A stretch of 64,000 nt of DNA. Source: Picosynechococcus sp. PCC 7002 (GTDB lineage Bacteria > Cyanobacteriota > Cyanobacteriia > Cyanobacteriales > MRBY01). A model generated the notes under the pieces. The model searched no databases and was not told the DNA's origin. It saw only the letters and a list, made by a program, of their open reading frames with translations. The stretch spans positions 1,488,001-1,552,000 of the forward strand of contig NZ_CAWLFA010000001.1 of NCBI RefSeq assembly GCF_963860125.1, read 5' to 3'. Position 1 is the stretch's first letter. The number at the start of each line of letters is the position of its first letter. Below are positions 36,139 through 44,426 of the stretch, one piece after another. A program made the translations under genes and the position numbers.

Positions 36139-36155
36139 GAAACTTCTCATGGAAT
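36135..36155 (+). promoter_or_regulatory. Palindrome plus motif upstream of the two-component operon
   Basis: ATGAGAA-AC-TTCTCAT (36135-36150) is a perfect 16-bp inverted repeat that includes the stop codon of the preceding gene, continuing as GGAAT. The 12-mer TTCTCATGGAAT (36144-36155) is identical to 29451-29462 upstream of the glycan cluster, and GAGAAACTT is also shared (29415-29423). It lies about 90 bp upstream of the ATG at 36246. Likely a regulator site, by inference. Confidence 0.5.
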
Positions 36156-36245
36156 TTTTAATGTTGTTTCATTGCTCTCGGTCATCCTTAGAATTGAAGC
36201 AATCTGCCCGACAACCCCTATCCTTTAAAAATTGGCTATTTTCCC

Positions 36246-36608
36246 ATGGGTCAGTATCAGCATTATTTACAATCCCCATTTTGCCGACTGGGACTGGGCG
36301 TGGCCTTTGCCATGGGGGTTTTCGGACTCTTCCCCGTGCTCGCCCAAGCGACCCAATGCAAGGGAAGTTTAGGGGCGATCGCCATTGGGGATCTCGAAGT
36401 CCCTTCCGGAGCCACCTGCATTCTCCGGCAAACTACCGTACGGGGTGATGTCGTCGTCCAACCCAGAGGCACTCTCATTGCCAACGGCGCAGTGATTCAA
36501 GGTAATATTTGGGCAAAACAAGCCCTGAGTCTTAATCTCAATGCCGCGACCCAAGTGGCCGGTATTATTGAACGCCCCCTACCCCAACGCTCCCTATTCC
36601 AGCGTTAA
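36246..36608 (+). CDS. Small exported beta-helix-like protein
   Basis: A 120-residue protein with a signal peptide ending FPVLAQA before TQCKGS. The mature part runs in short turns with G and V at regular spacing (VPSGATCILRQTTVRGDVVVQPRGTLIANGAVIQGNIWA), as in right-handed beta-helix or bactofilin-like folds. C38 and C58 may form a disulfide. Function unknown. It overlaps the histidine kinase by one base (TAATG), so it is translated with the two-component system and may be its sensory partner or an exported target. Confidence 0.65.
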   Translation: MGQYQHYLQSPFCRLGLGVAFAMGVFGLFPVLAQATQCKGSLGAIAIGDLEVPSGATCILRQTTVRGDVVVQPRGTLIANGAVIQGNIWAKQALSLNLNAATQVAGIIERPLPQRSLFQR

Positions 36609-38119
36609 TGGTCGTCTTTTCCCCCAAACAATGGCTTAAACTGCTGCGAATCCATTTTCTCTCGGTTCGGGGTCGCGTTTTTTTCTGGTATTTACTGCTG
36701 TTATCAGGGTTCCTCGCCATTTCCTTTCCCCTGATGTTGCACTTGGTATTTAGCAACATTAACCAGCGGGTCAGAAATGATCTCAAGGAAGATGTGTATT
36801 TGTTTGAGGGTTTACTGAACAATGACCCCCAAGTGAAACAACGGCTTGCCCTCCGAGAAACCGAGATTTTGCCCCTCTCTACCCCGGCGGATTTGATTTC
36901 TCTGTTTAATCTGTATCTGGCCCGTCGGGTACCGGAGGACGACACTTTTATCGTTGGCGTGATTGCCGAGGAATTTTATCGCTCTAGCCCCGAAGCTCTA
37001 CCACCGACCCTCCAGGCAGATTCTTCTCTTTTGCAACGCTTGGCCCAGGTAAACCGCTGGGAAGAGGGAGTTGATCCGCGTCCCAATTCGGAAACGGGGG
37101 ATATTTTGTATGTGGCGCTCCCCATCGAAAATGAGACAGGGGATATTCTGGGGCGCTTTATTGCCGTCCATGCTGTAGCGGGGGAACACAATGAAACTCT
37201 CACGTCTTTAAAAATTGTTTTTGCGACGTTGATCGGGGTTTTTTGTTTGTCCATTGCGGTGAGTGCCGTGATTGCAGGGCGGGTTTTAGCACCCCTAACT
37301 TTAATTTTGAAAACGGCAACAAGCATTAATGAATCCAACCTGACGCGACGGATTCCCATCACCACCCAGGGGGAATTGGCCAATTTAGCCCAGGCTTTTA
37401 ACTCGATGCTAGACCGACTGGAAACGGCCTTTGAAAATCAGCGGCAGTTTCTCAATGATGTGGGTCATGAACTGCGCACGCCGATCACGATTATTCGGGG
37501 GCATCTGGAATTGATGGCGATCGCCAATCTTCCCTTCGAAGAACAAAAAACGGTGGAATTGGTTGTAGATGAACTAGATCGCATGGGCCGACTGGTGCAG
37601 GAGTTGATCCTGTTGGCGAAGTTGGAGCGGCCCAATTTTTTGCACTACGAACCGATTGATATAGAGTCGTTTTTAGAAGAGCTCTACACGAAAATTACGG
37701 CTTTAACGTCTAGTCCTCGCCAATGGCAACGGCAGGGAATGGTGACGGGAATTCTCTGGGGCGATCGCCAACGGTTAACCCAAGCGCTAATTAATCTCGC
37801 CCAAAACGCCGTTCAACACACCCAACCCCATGACGAAATTTGCCTAGGGGTCACTCGCACCGGGAAAAATTTACAATTTTGGTTACAAGATAGTGGGCAG
37901 GGAATTGCCGCCGCTGACCAAACACGGATTTTTGAACGGTTTGCCCGGGGCCGCCAAGTACGGGGCACAGAAGGCTCAGGCCTGGGGTTAGCCATCGTTA
38001 AGCAGGTGGCGATCGCCCATGGCGGCAGCATTACCGTCGCAAGCGAGTTAAACAAAGGTAGTACATTTACCCTGACGATTCCCTATGACCCAGATTCTGA
38101 TTATCGAAGACGAACCTAG
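36608..38119 (+). CDS. Sensor histidine kinase (HAMP-HisKA-HATPase)
   Basis: A 503-residue membrane kinase. The first membrane segment is at about 24-47, a periplasmic sensor loop of about 150 residues follows, then a second segment near 200-222, a HAMP linker (RVLAPLTLILKTATSINESNLTRRIP), and the phospho-acceptor His287 in VGHELRTPITIIRGH. The HATPase domain has LINLAQNAVQH, the DSGQGI G1 box and GSGLGLAIVKQV. The start codon overlaps the exported-protein stop by one base, and the 3' end overlaps the response regulator by 35 bases. Signal unknown. Confidence 0.92.
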   Translation: MVVFSPKQWLKLLRIHFLSVRGRVFFWYLLLLSGFLAISFPLMLHLVFSNINQRVRNDLKEDVYLFEGLLNNDPQVKQRLALRETEILPLSTPADLISLFNLYLARRVPEDDTFIVGVIAEEFYRSSPEALPPTLQADSSLLQRLAQVNRWEEGVDPRPNSETGDILYVALPIENETGDILGRFIAVHAVAGEHNETLTSLKIVFATLIGVFCLSIAVSAVIAGRVLAPLTLILKTATSINESNLTRRIPITTQGELANLAQAFNSMLDRLETAFENQRQFLNDVGHELRTPITIIRGHLELMAIANLPFEEQKTVELVVDELDRMGRLVQELILLAKLERPNFLHYEPIDIESFLEELYTKITALTSSPRQWQRQGMVTGILWGDRQRLTQALINLAQNAVQHTQPHDEICLGVTRTGKNLQFWLQDSGQGIAAADQTRIFERFARGRQVRGTEGSGLGLAIVKQVAIAHGGSITVASELNKGSTFTLTIPYDPDSDYRRRT

Positions 38120-38753
38120 AATCGCTTCCTTCCTCGAAAAGGGGTTTAAGAGCGAAGGCTTTACGGTGACCATCGCCAGCACCGCCAAAGAAGCCCTAGA
38201 CTGGGCCTTGCAATATCCCTTTGCCCTGTTGATCTTAGATTTAGGCTTGCCCGATGCTGATGGTTTAGAGGTGCTCCATGATCTGCGCGGTCAGGGGGTT
38301 ACGGCCCCAATTATTATCCTCACGGCCCGCGACGACCTCGACGACAAAGTAACTGGCTTAAACCTTGGTGCCGACGATTACTTGGGTAAACCGTTTAGTT
38401 TTAAAGAACTCCTGGCCCGTGTCCAAGCGCGGTTACGCACCTTTACCCCAAGGGCGACCCCGGAACCGATGTGTCTGAAAACCCAGACGTTGGAGCTAGA
38501 TCTCAAGGCGCGGCGGGTCAGGCAAGGGGATGTTTGGTTAGAGTTGCCCACCCGTGAATTTATCCTGTTGGAAACGTTGCTCCGCCATCCCGACCAAGTC
38601 CTCAGCCGTCAGCAGCTCTTGGATCAGGTGTGGGGCTATGATTACGATCCAGGCTCGAATATCGTCGATGTGTACATTGGCTATCTCCGTAAAAAGTTGG
38701 GCAGTGATCTCATCGAGACGGTGCGGGGCATTGGTTATCGCCTCAAGACCTAA
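38085..38753 (+). CDS. OmpR/PhoB family response regulator
   Basis: A 222-residue DNA-binding regulator. The receiver has the acidic pocket E8/D9, phospho-acceptor Asp52 in LLILDLGLP, and the conserved Lys in LGKPFS. The C-terminal winged helix contains LELPTREFILLETLLRHPDQVLSRQQLLDQVWGYDYDPGSNIVDVYIGYLRKKLG. It starts within the end of the kinase gene (35-base overlap, different frame), so the two are coupled. A likely binding site candidate is the motif near 36135, shared with the upstream glycan cluster. Confidence 0.93.
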   Translation: MTQILIIEDEPRIASFLEKGFKSEGFTVTIASTAKEALDWALQYPFALLILDLGLPDADGLEVLHDLRGQGVTAPIIILTARDDLDDKVTGLNLGADDYLGKPFSFKELLARVQARLRTFTPRATPEPMCLKTQTLELDLKARRVRQGDVWLELPTREFILLETLLRHPDQVLSRQQLLDQVWGYDYDPGSNIVDVYIGYLRKKLGSDLIETVRGIGYRLKT

Positions 38754-38804
38754 ACGCCAGGGCGATCGCCTGGTACAGTTGAAAAATTCCGTCGTGGGCA
38801 ATGT

Positions 38805-39392
38805 ATGATCAGCCGTTTTAATCTGCCAGCAATTTTAGAAGGATATTCCCAGGGCTATTTTCTGATGGCGGATGAGCAACAGCATTTGGGTTGGTATTCG
38901 AGTCGGCAACGGACTTTGATTCCCCTAGATGGTCGGTTTCGTTATCCCAAATCCTTGAGGCGATCGCTCAATCAACAGATTTTTACCCCCAAAATTAACC
39001 AAGCCTTTGAGGCGGTGTGTGCCGGCTGTGCCAACCGGGACGTGACCTGGATTTCGCCGGAATTACTAGACATTTATCGGGCGTTGCACCGGGCGGGGTG
39101 GGCCCACAGTTTTGAAACCTGGCGGGGGGATCAATTAGCTGGGGGGATTTTAGGCATCGCCATTGGTGGAGCCTTTATCGGGGAGTCGATGTTTTTTCAA
39201 ATTCCCAATGGTTCCAAGGTGGCAATGGTTCTTTTAGTCGAACATCTGCGGCGACAAGGCTTTATCCTGTTTGATGCCCAGTTGCAAAATCCGCACCTAG
39301 AGCGATTTGGTTCCTACGTTATTGATAACCAGGATTATCGACGGTTGCTGGCCCAGGCAGTGCGTTTGCGGTGTCAGTTTGCGCCGGATTAA
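38805..39392 (+). CDS. aat: Leucyl/phenylalanyl-tRNA-protein transferase
   Basis: Transfers Leu or Phe from aminoacyl-tRNA to N-terminal Arg or Lys of proteins, marking them for ClpS/ClpAP degradation (N-degron pathway). The 195-residue protein has the hallmark start YSQGYFLMADEQQHLGWYS, then LPLxxRG-like LIPLDGRFRYPKSL, AGWAHSFETWRGDQLAGGILGIAIGGAFIGESMF, and the SKVAMVLLVEHL block. HIP1 sites sit upstream. It follows the response regulator by 51 bp and may share its transcript. Confidence 0.93.
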   Translation: MISRFNLPAILEGYSQGYFLMADEQQHLGWYSSRQRTLIPLDGRFRYPKSLRRSLNQQIFTPKINQAFEAVCAGCANRDVTWISPELLDIYRALHRAGWAHSFETWRGDQLAGGILGIAIGGAFIGESMFFQIPNGSKVAMVLLVEHLRRQGFILFDAQLQNPHLERFGSYVIDNQDYRRLLAQAVRLRCQFAPD

Positions 39393-39447
39393 AGAAGGGG
39401 AAAGATCTTTTTATAATTAAGGTGAGATTTCTTCGGCAATGGATTGA

Positions 39448-39945
39448 ATGATGGCTTCCCTTGATGATTTGCTACGGGATTTAGAAAATCAACATCGCGC
39501 GGCAGCACCACAGCCACCGGACAATGGCCTGGATCAAACCCTAGCGGCCCTCCAGCAGGAATACCAAGCTCGCCCGCAGCCGACTGGGGAAAAGTCATCC
39601 CAGGGCGATCGCCTTTCGTCCATGTTGCAGGCCCTCGAACAGGAAACGACCGCCAACAAACTTAAAGATTGTGAAAAAAATCACCGTCTGTACCAAGACA
39701 TTAACCGACTGATTGCCGAACAGCAAAAGCAAGCCCAACAGCCCCTCCCGGAAACAGACCTCAAGGCGATCGCCGCCGCTGAAAAGCAAAAACAGGCCCA
39801 GGCTAAATATTGGCGTACCAAAGCCGAAACTTGGCTTAAGCAACTAGATCCCCTCTCCAATGAAGGGCTCTGGTTTATGGACTTTGCCGAGGGCTATGAC
39901 TCCCAGCTTGCCGCCGCGATCGAGTATCTGCAGGCATTAGAATGA
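39448..39945 (+). CDS. Unknown soluble protein, coiled-coil-rich
   Basis: A 165-residue protein. SLDDLLRDLENQH at the N terminus is followed by a Gln/Pro-rich spacer, a helical region from about 65 to 140 rich in Lys, Gln, Glu and Ala (AIAAAEKQKQAQAKYWRTKAETWLKQLD), and a C-terminal block GLWFMDFAEGYDSQLAAAIEYLQALE. I have seen similar proteins only in cyanobacteria and know no function. Either of two adjacent ATGs (39448, 39451) could be the start. No operon partner is evident. Confidence 0.6.
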   Translation: MMASLDDLLRDLENQHRAAAPQPPDNGLDQTLAALQQEYQARPQPTGEKSSQGDRLSSMLQALEQETTANKLKDCEKNHRLYQDINRLIAEQQKQAQQPLPETDLKAIAAAEKQKQAQAKYWRTKAETWLKQLDPLSNEGLWFMDFAEGYDSQLAAAIEYLQALE

Positions 39946-39982
39946 GGGGACACAATTATTTTTGGCAACCCTGGCAGTAACT

Positions 39983-41092
39983 ATGGATTGGTGGCGCAAA
40001 CTTCGAAATAATACCCTGGCGCGTTTGGGCGCAATTATCCTGATCACCTTTTATGTCCTCGTCATTGGTGCTGATTTTTTTGCCCCCTATGACCCCTATG
40101 TGTCCCAGGCAGATGGTTCTTTAATGCCGCCCACAGCGATCCACTGGCGCAATGGTACCCCCCATGTTTATCCCACCAGCCAGGGGCCGACGGATCTCGA
40201 CACGGGCGATCGCCAACTGATTGTTGATACCGATAACCCCCAACCGCTGCGCCTCTTTGTGAAAGGCGATCCTTACCAACTATTCCAGATCAAATTGCCC
40301 GTGCCCCCGACCTTCGAGGAAAAAATTGTCTTTCCGGGCATCCGGGGCGATCGCCATTTATTTGGGGTGGTCGGCGAGGCCCGCTTTAATCTCCTCGGCA
40401 CCGACGAACAGGGGCGCGATCAATTTAGCCGCTTACTCCATGGGGGCCGCATTAGCCTGTTCATTGGCCTGGTGGGGATTGTTATTTCCTTTCCCTTGGG
40501 GATGCTCATCGGTGGCATTTCTGGCTATTTTGGCGGCTGGATCGATGCGGTCTTGATGCGCTTTGTGGAAGTGTTGATGACTATTCCGGGGATTTATCTC
40601 CTCGTTTCCCTGGCGGCGATTCTGCCCGCGAGTTTAACCAGCGCCCAGCGATTCCTCTTGATTGTGCTGATTACCTCGTTCATTAGCTGGTCTGGCCTGG
40701 CGCGGGTGATCCGGGGTCAAGTGCTCTCGATTAAAAACCAAGAATTTGTTCAGGCGGCCCAAGCAACGGGGGGGCGATCGCTCTACATCATCACCAAACA
40801 TATCCTGCCCCAAACGGCGAGCTATGCGATTATCTCCGCAACCCTCGCCGTACCAGGATTTATCATTGCCGAATCGGTATTGAGCTTGATTGGCCTCGGC
40901 ATTCAACAGCCCGACCCCAGTTGGGGCAATCTGCTCTCCCTAAGTACCAATGCTTCTATTCTGGTCTTACAACCTTGGCTGGTGTGGTCGCCGGCCATTT
41001 TGATTATCGTTACGGTGCTAGCCTTTAACCTGCTCGGTGACGGGCTACGGGATGCCCTCGATCCAAAGAGCCTCCAAAACCGCCAAGATTAG
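39983..41092 (+). CDS. ABC transporter permease, DppC/OppC type
   Basis: A 369-residue permease with six membrane helices; the EAA loop is EFVQAATGGRSLYIITKHILPQ-like (QAAQATGGRSLYIITKHILP), and GTDEQGRDQFSRLLHGGRISL is the family signature. Partners (DppB-like permease, ATPases, binding protein) are absent. Compared with typical DppC (about 300 residues) it has a longer loop between the first helix and the GTDEQGRD motif. The ATG at 39983 is preferred to a TTG at 39962. It may move peptides, nickel or a similar ligand. Confidence 0.82.
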   Translation: MDWWRKLRNNTLARLGAIILITFYVLVIGADFFAPYDPYVSQADGSLMPPTAIHWRNGTPHVYPTSQGPTDLDTGDRQLIVDTDNPQPLRLFVKGDPYQLFQIKLPVPPTFEEKIVFPGIRGDRHLFGVVGEARFNLLGTDEQGRDQFSRLLHGGRISLFIGLVGIVISFPLGMLIGGISGYFGGWIDAVLMRFVEVLMTIPGIYLLVSLAAILPASLTSAQRFLLIVLITSFISWSGLARVIRGQVLSIKNQEFVQAAQATGGRSLYIITKHILPQTASYAIISATLAVPGFIIAESVLSLIGLGIQQPDPSWGNLLSLSTNASILVLQPWLVWSPAILIIVTVLAFNLLGDGLRDALDPKSLQNRQD

Positions 41093-41397
41093 ACCCTGTT
41101 GCGACTAGCCGCTAGGGTGTATTGATTTAAGAAAACGAAAGACTATTGTGAATCCTGGGGTGATTGTTCGTGGCGATGTAACCCTGGGATGTTTTTGTGT
41201 TGGGCACAGAAAAAAGACCGGCGACTTTCCGTGTTTCGTCTCGGTCTTCTTTCTGGTTCGCTCCTCACACACCTGTAAGTGTAGACCATCTTTTCTCAAA
41301 CTGCCATGTTTTTTTCAAGTTTTGTGTCGAAAATTTTAAATAGACCAATCAAAAAAAGCGTGAAAGCTAACGTCACACTGCCTTTGAGTCTTGTGAA
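41093..41397. other. Intergenic region, 305 bp, with a minus-strand terminator
   Basis: Between the convergent dppC-like gene and the ArgRS-like gene. The only clear structure is the hairpin at 41214-41248, described separately. Short open frames here have no ribosome sites. No tRNA or known RNA gene was recognised. Confidence 0.5.
41210..41248 (-). terminator. Rho-independent-like terminator on the minus strand
   Basis: AAGACCG (41214-41220) pairs with CGGTCTT (41242-41248) and, read on the minus strand, is followed by a run of six T (41215-41210). It would end transcripts from the ArgRS-like gene, leaving a 3' untranslated region of about 150 nt. Confidence 0.6.
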
Positions 41398-42141
41398 TTA
41401 ATTTTCTAATTGTGGGAGATAATGGGCTAAAAATTGGGCGAGATAGGTAAACCACTGCCAATAATGATGGCCTTGGGTGGGATTTTCACGGAGAAAATAA
41501 AATAGAGGGCAACGGCGCTGTAATTCCCAGAGAGTTTGTTCGAGGGTGGCAAAAAAGTGAGGTTTGGGTGAGCGATGGAAACTCCCTAGGACACAACGGG
41601 CGATCGCCTCTAGGAGAGCTTGCTCCCAGGCGGGCAAAAGAGTTTTTTCAAAATTCCATTGGGGCGTATCAGCAGTGTAGTCAGTGGCGAGGTGACTGAG
41701 GTCATAAAATCGTTGCTGTAGGTAATGGCAAGAGAATAAAAGATCTGGGGGCAACTGAGGGAAAATCAGATTTTCTCGCTGTAATATTTGATCTAGCCAG
41801 CGGCCGATCTCCGTCGGCATCAAAAAAAATTCTAACCAACCCTGGGGGGTGGCGATCGCCTCATAGGTGAATACCGCCGTTGCAGTTCGGTGTTTTAAAT
41901 TTGATTGCGGCGTTGGAGTAGTGAGCTGAGCGAGATATGCCTGGGCAATGGTCTGGGGAGGCTGGTGGCTGTGGGCGGCCAATTTTAAGGCGATCGCCGA
42001 ACGAAAACCGATACCTTGCCGCTGAAAACAGAGCTGGAGCGGAATTTCACTGGCTTTGGCAAGATCTCCCGCCTGGGCGAGGTGTACGCGAAGATCGTTG
42101 GTTAAATTGCCATCCTGGGTTATGACTGAAATGGACGCCAT
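41398..42141 (-). CDS. ArgRS-like protein without the catalytic domain (Add1 plus DALR-like)
   Basis: A 247-residue protein. Residues about 46-73 (FRSAIALKLAAHSHQPPQTIAQAYLAQL in pieces) and 100-120 (GWLEFFLMPTEIGRWLDQIL) match the N-terminal additional domain of arginyl-tRNA synthetase, which binds the tRNA elbow. The part from about 125 on resembles an all-helical anticodon-binding (DALR) domain. The catalytic HUP domain with HIGH and KMSK motifs is missing. It could be a tRNA-binding protein or a regulator. It is divergent from a Crp-type gene, and followed by a terminator. Identity is inference from short stretches. Confidence 0.55.
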   Translation of the reverse strand: MASISVITQDGNLTNDLRVHLAQAGDLAKASEIPLQLCFQRQGIGFRSAIALKLAAHSHQPPQTIAQAYLAQLTTPTPQSNLKHRTATAVFTYEAIATPQGWLEFFLMPTEIGRWLDQILQRENLIFPQLPPDLLFSCHYLQQRFYDLSHLATDYTADTPQWNFEKTLLPAWEQALLEAIARCVLGSFHRSPKPHFFATLEQTLWELQRRCPLFYFLRENPTQGHHYWQWFTYLAQFLAHYLPQLEN

Positions 42142-42286
42142 TGCAGCTTGCCTGGACTAGGGGGATCTTTTAGGATGATAGAGCTTTCCGCAGCTTTTGC
42201 CCGTATTAATGGCCCCTAAAACCGACCCAAGATCAGCTCACTCATATTCACTCTTTTTTTGCGTATTTTTGTGTATCTATTAAGTA

Positions 42287-42949
42287 ATGTCTCAGTTCTT
42301 TGCCCTTGACGAAATTAAGCCCCACTCGCCTTTAATCACAGAGTTTTTGCAAGAATGGGCGATCGCCCACTGTCGGAGTCGGACGTTTTTCCAGGAAGAA
42401 ACCATTCCTACCCGGCCCGGTTTGCTTTACTTTGTCACGAAAGGATTTGTGCGCCTTGAAAGTCGTCTCCGGCATTTCCAACCTTCCCTTTCCCTGGATG
42501 GGCAGCCGGTAATTTTGGCGTTTATTGGGGCCGATCAACCCATTGATATCTACCGCAGTCCGATGATCTCGTTCCAGGCGATCGCTCAAGTGGATCAAAC
42601 AGAAGTCTTTTGGCTCTACTGGGAAGATCTCGACCAGTGGCCCACCCTAAAAAACAACGTATTACAAGCGCTCCGGCACCAGCAGCAACACCAGCGCCTA
42701 GAGCAGACCCTCTTGTGCCAACGCAAAACCATTGATCGGCTGTGGCTATACCTAGAAATGTTGGGGCGGACCCACGGCAACCCTTCCCCGGAAGGAATGA
42801 TGATTCCGTTTCCCCTCACCAGCAAGCAATTGTCTGAGGTTCTGGGGGCCACCCAGGTAACGGTCAATCGCCTCCTCAAGCAGCTCATGCAAGCGGATAA
42901 AATTCAACTTACCCAGGCGGATCGGTTTCAGGTTCGCCTCAGCCACTGA
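42287..42949 (+). CDS. Crp/Fnr family transcription regulator
   Basis: A 220-residue protein with an N-terminal cNMP-binding-like beta roll (GLLYFVTKGFVRLESRL, VILAFIGADQPIDI) and a C-terminal winged helix LTSKQLSEVLGATQVTVNRLLKQLMQADKIQL at about residues 176-207. No cysteine cluster is present, so it is not a Fe-S Fnr. The effector is unknown. It is divergent from the ArgRS-like gene (145 bp apart) and convergent with opcA (21 bp between stops). Confidence 0.82.
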   Translation: MSQFFALDEIKPHSPLITEFLQEWAIAHCRSRTFFQEETIPTRPGLLYFVTKGFVRLESRLRHFQPSLSLDGQPVILAFIGADQPIDIYRSPMISFQAIAQVDQTEVFWLYWEDLDQWPTLKNNVLQALRHQQQHQRLEQTLLCQRKTIDRLWLYLEMLGRTHGNPSPEGMMIPFPLTSKQLSEVLGATQVTVNRLLKQLMQADKIQLTQADRFQVRLSH

Positions 42950-42970
42950 CCATAAATAAAATTGAAAGGG

Positions 42971-44305
42971 TTAAAGGGCGAGGATTTGACGCACCTGTTC
43001 CATGGTTTCGGTGTAGAGAACATCTTTGCCCCAGCGTTGGAGCTGTTGCCCCAGGAGATGCTCGGTTGCTTGATCGGCCAAGGGGGTGACCTGTTCAATG
43101 CGGCAGGATTGCGCACCACCACCCGATTCCATGTGCATACAGCCAGAGGTTTCTGAACAAATCACGGTGCAACAATCGGCATCAAGGTTATTGGAGGTGA
43201 GTTTGAGGCTCACGAGATCGCCGACGATATCCCCCACATCGGCCATGGGTAGACCTACTAGTTCAGCCGTAATTGCTTTTTTGTGGCGATCGCCAAAACG
43301 AATGCGGTGAATCTCATAATCCCCTGATTCCCGTTCGATGTCCGTCGGATTCCAGCCGAGGCGACTGGCGAGCCAGCCTAAAAACAAAATCGCTTGGGTG
43401 GCATTCCCTTTTTCGTAGTTGAGGGTCACATGGTCTACATCCCAGATGGCTTCCCGTCGTTCTGGGGGATCAAAGGCAGCGGCGGTTAACTCTTGCCAAG
43501 CTGCTAAACGACTCCAATTGAGATCAGCGGTGTTGGTGCCCTGCTGCAACAGTTCGCATACAACCTTAAGATCCGCTTCAGAATCCCGGAAGCCACTAGA
43601 ATCGAGAATGAGCGTATCTGCTTCGGCCATCAGCCGCTGAAAAAGGCCATAGTTGCTATCTGGCACTGCTTTCCACCAAACAAATTTTGGCAAGTCTCTC
43701 ACCATTAAAGCCGTAATTAAGCCCCCAATGCGCTCTAGGGCTGCCGCTGTACCACTCAGGGTAATGTACTCGCAACAAACGAGGGTGCTACCGCCCCGTT
43801 TATTAATCGGACAATAAGCCGAGACCTGGGCGGAAACGCCTTCATCTTCGCCAGTGGTGGGACAAAGGGTAATGATTCGACAGGGATTCGCAGCGGCGAT
43901 CGCATCGGCCACCCCAGAACTACTCAGATCTGCCGAATAGGTCAACGGTTGACAGCCTTGATCCTGACTTTGGCACTCCCACATTTCCCGGAGCTTCGTG
44001 AGTAATTCCGGTGAAATCTTACCGGTTTCTTCAAAACCATAGGCTTTTTGAGCAGCGCGAATCGCCGCCACCGTCCGCGAACCAGCGATCCCATCGATTG
44101 GCCCCGAATAAAATCCTAAACTTGCCAACAATGCTTGGGAGTCGTCCGGCTCATAGACCAAAAAACTAAAGGTGGTGGCCCGGGTGGCACTCATGCCCTC
44201 ATCGGAGCGGTAATTTTGCCAGAGTTGCGCCAGTTCCGCTTCAATCTCCTCAATCGAGACATCCTTCGGAGCTTGCAAAGAAACAAGGGGTGCTGAAATA
44301 GTCAT
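42971..44305 (-). CDS. opcA: Glucose-6-phosphate dehydrogenase assembly protein OpcA, with PG-binding-like insert
   Basis: Allosteric activator of Zwf in cyanobacteria. It is 444 residues. Residues about 56-110 form a peptidoglycan-binding-1-like segment (LGFYSGPIDGIAGSRTVAAI, then a YGFEETGKIS block), and the rest is the OpcA domain with NPCRIITLCPTT, STLVCCEYITLSGTA, LPKFVWWKAVPDSNYGLFQ and the C-terminal SGCMHMESGGGAQSCRIEQV. The multiple cysteines suit redox control. It follows zwf by 121 bp on the same strand, as usual. Confidence 0.93.
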   Translation of the reverse strand: MTISAPLVSLQAPKDVSIEEIEAELAQLWQNYRSDEGMSATRATTFSFLVYEPDDSQALLASLGFYSGPIDGIAGSRTVAAIRAAQKAYGFEETGKISPELLTKLREMWECQSQDQGCQPLTYSADLSSSGVADAIAAANPCRIITLCPTTGEDEGVSAQVSAYCPINKRGGSTLVCCEYITLSGTAAALERIGGLITALMVRDLPKFVWWKAVPDSNYGLFQRLMAEADTLILDSSGFRDSEADLKVVCELLQQGTNTADLNWSRLAAWQELTAAAFDPPERREAIWDVDHVTLNYEKGNATQAILFLGWLASRLGWNPTDIERESGDYEIHRIRFGDRHKKAITAELVGLPMADVGDIVGDLVSLKLTSNNLDADCCTVICSETSGCMHMESGGGAQSCRIEQVTPLADQATEHLLGQQLQRWGKDVLYTETMEQVRQILAL

Positions 44306-44426
44306 AATTTTTCCAGAGATTGCTTAGAGAGTTTTTTGCGAAATTTGCGTGCGAAAAGAATTAAGAAATCAAAAATAAACAAACACTGAGAGCCGATATT
44401 TGTTCCCTAAAATTGGAAATTCGCCT

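Noticed and set aside
41093..41397. Possible structured small RNA or tRNA between the dppC-like and ArgRS-like genes
   Set aside because: The hairpin at 41214-41248 is explained as a minus-strand terminator; no tRNA, 6S RNA or SRP RNA features were found.
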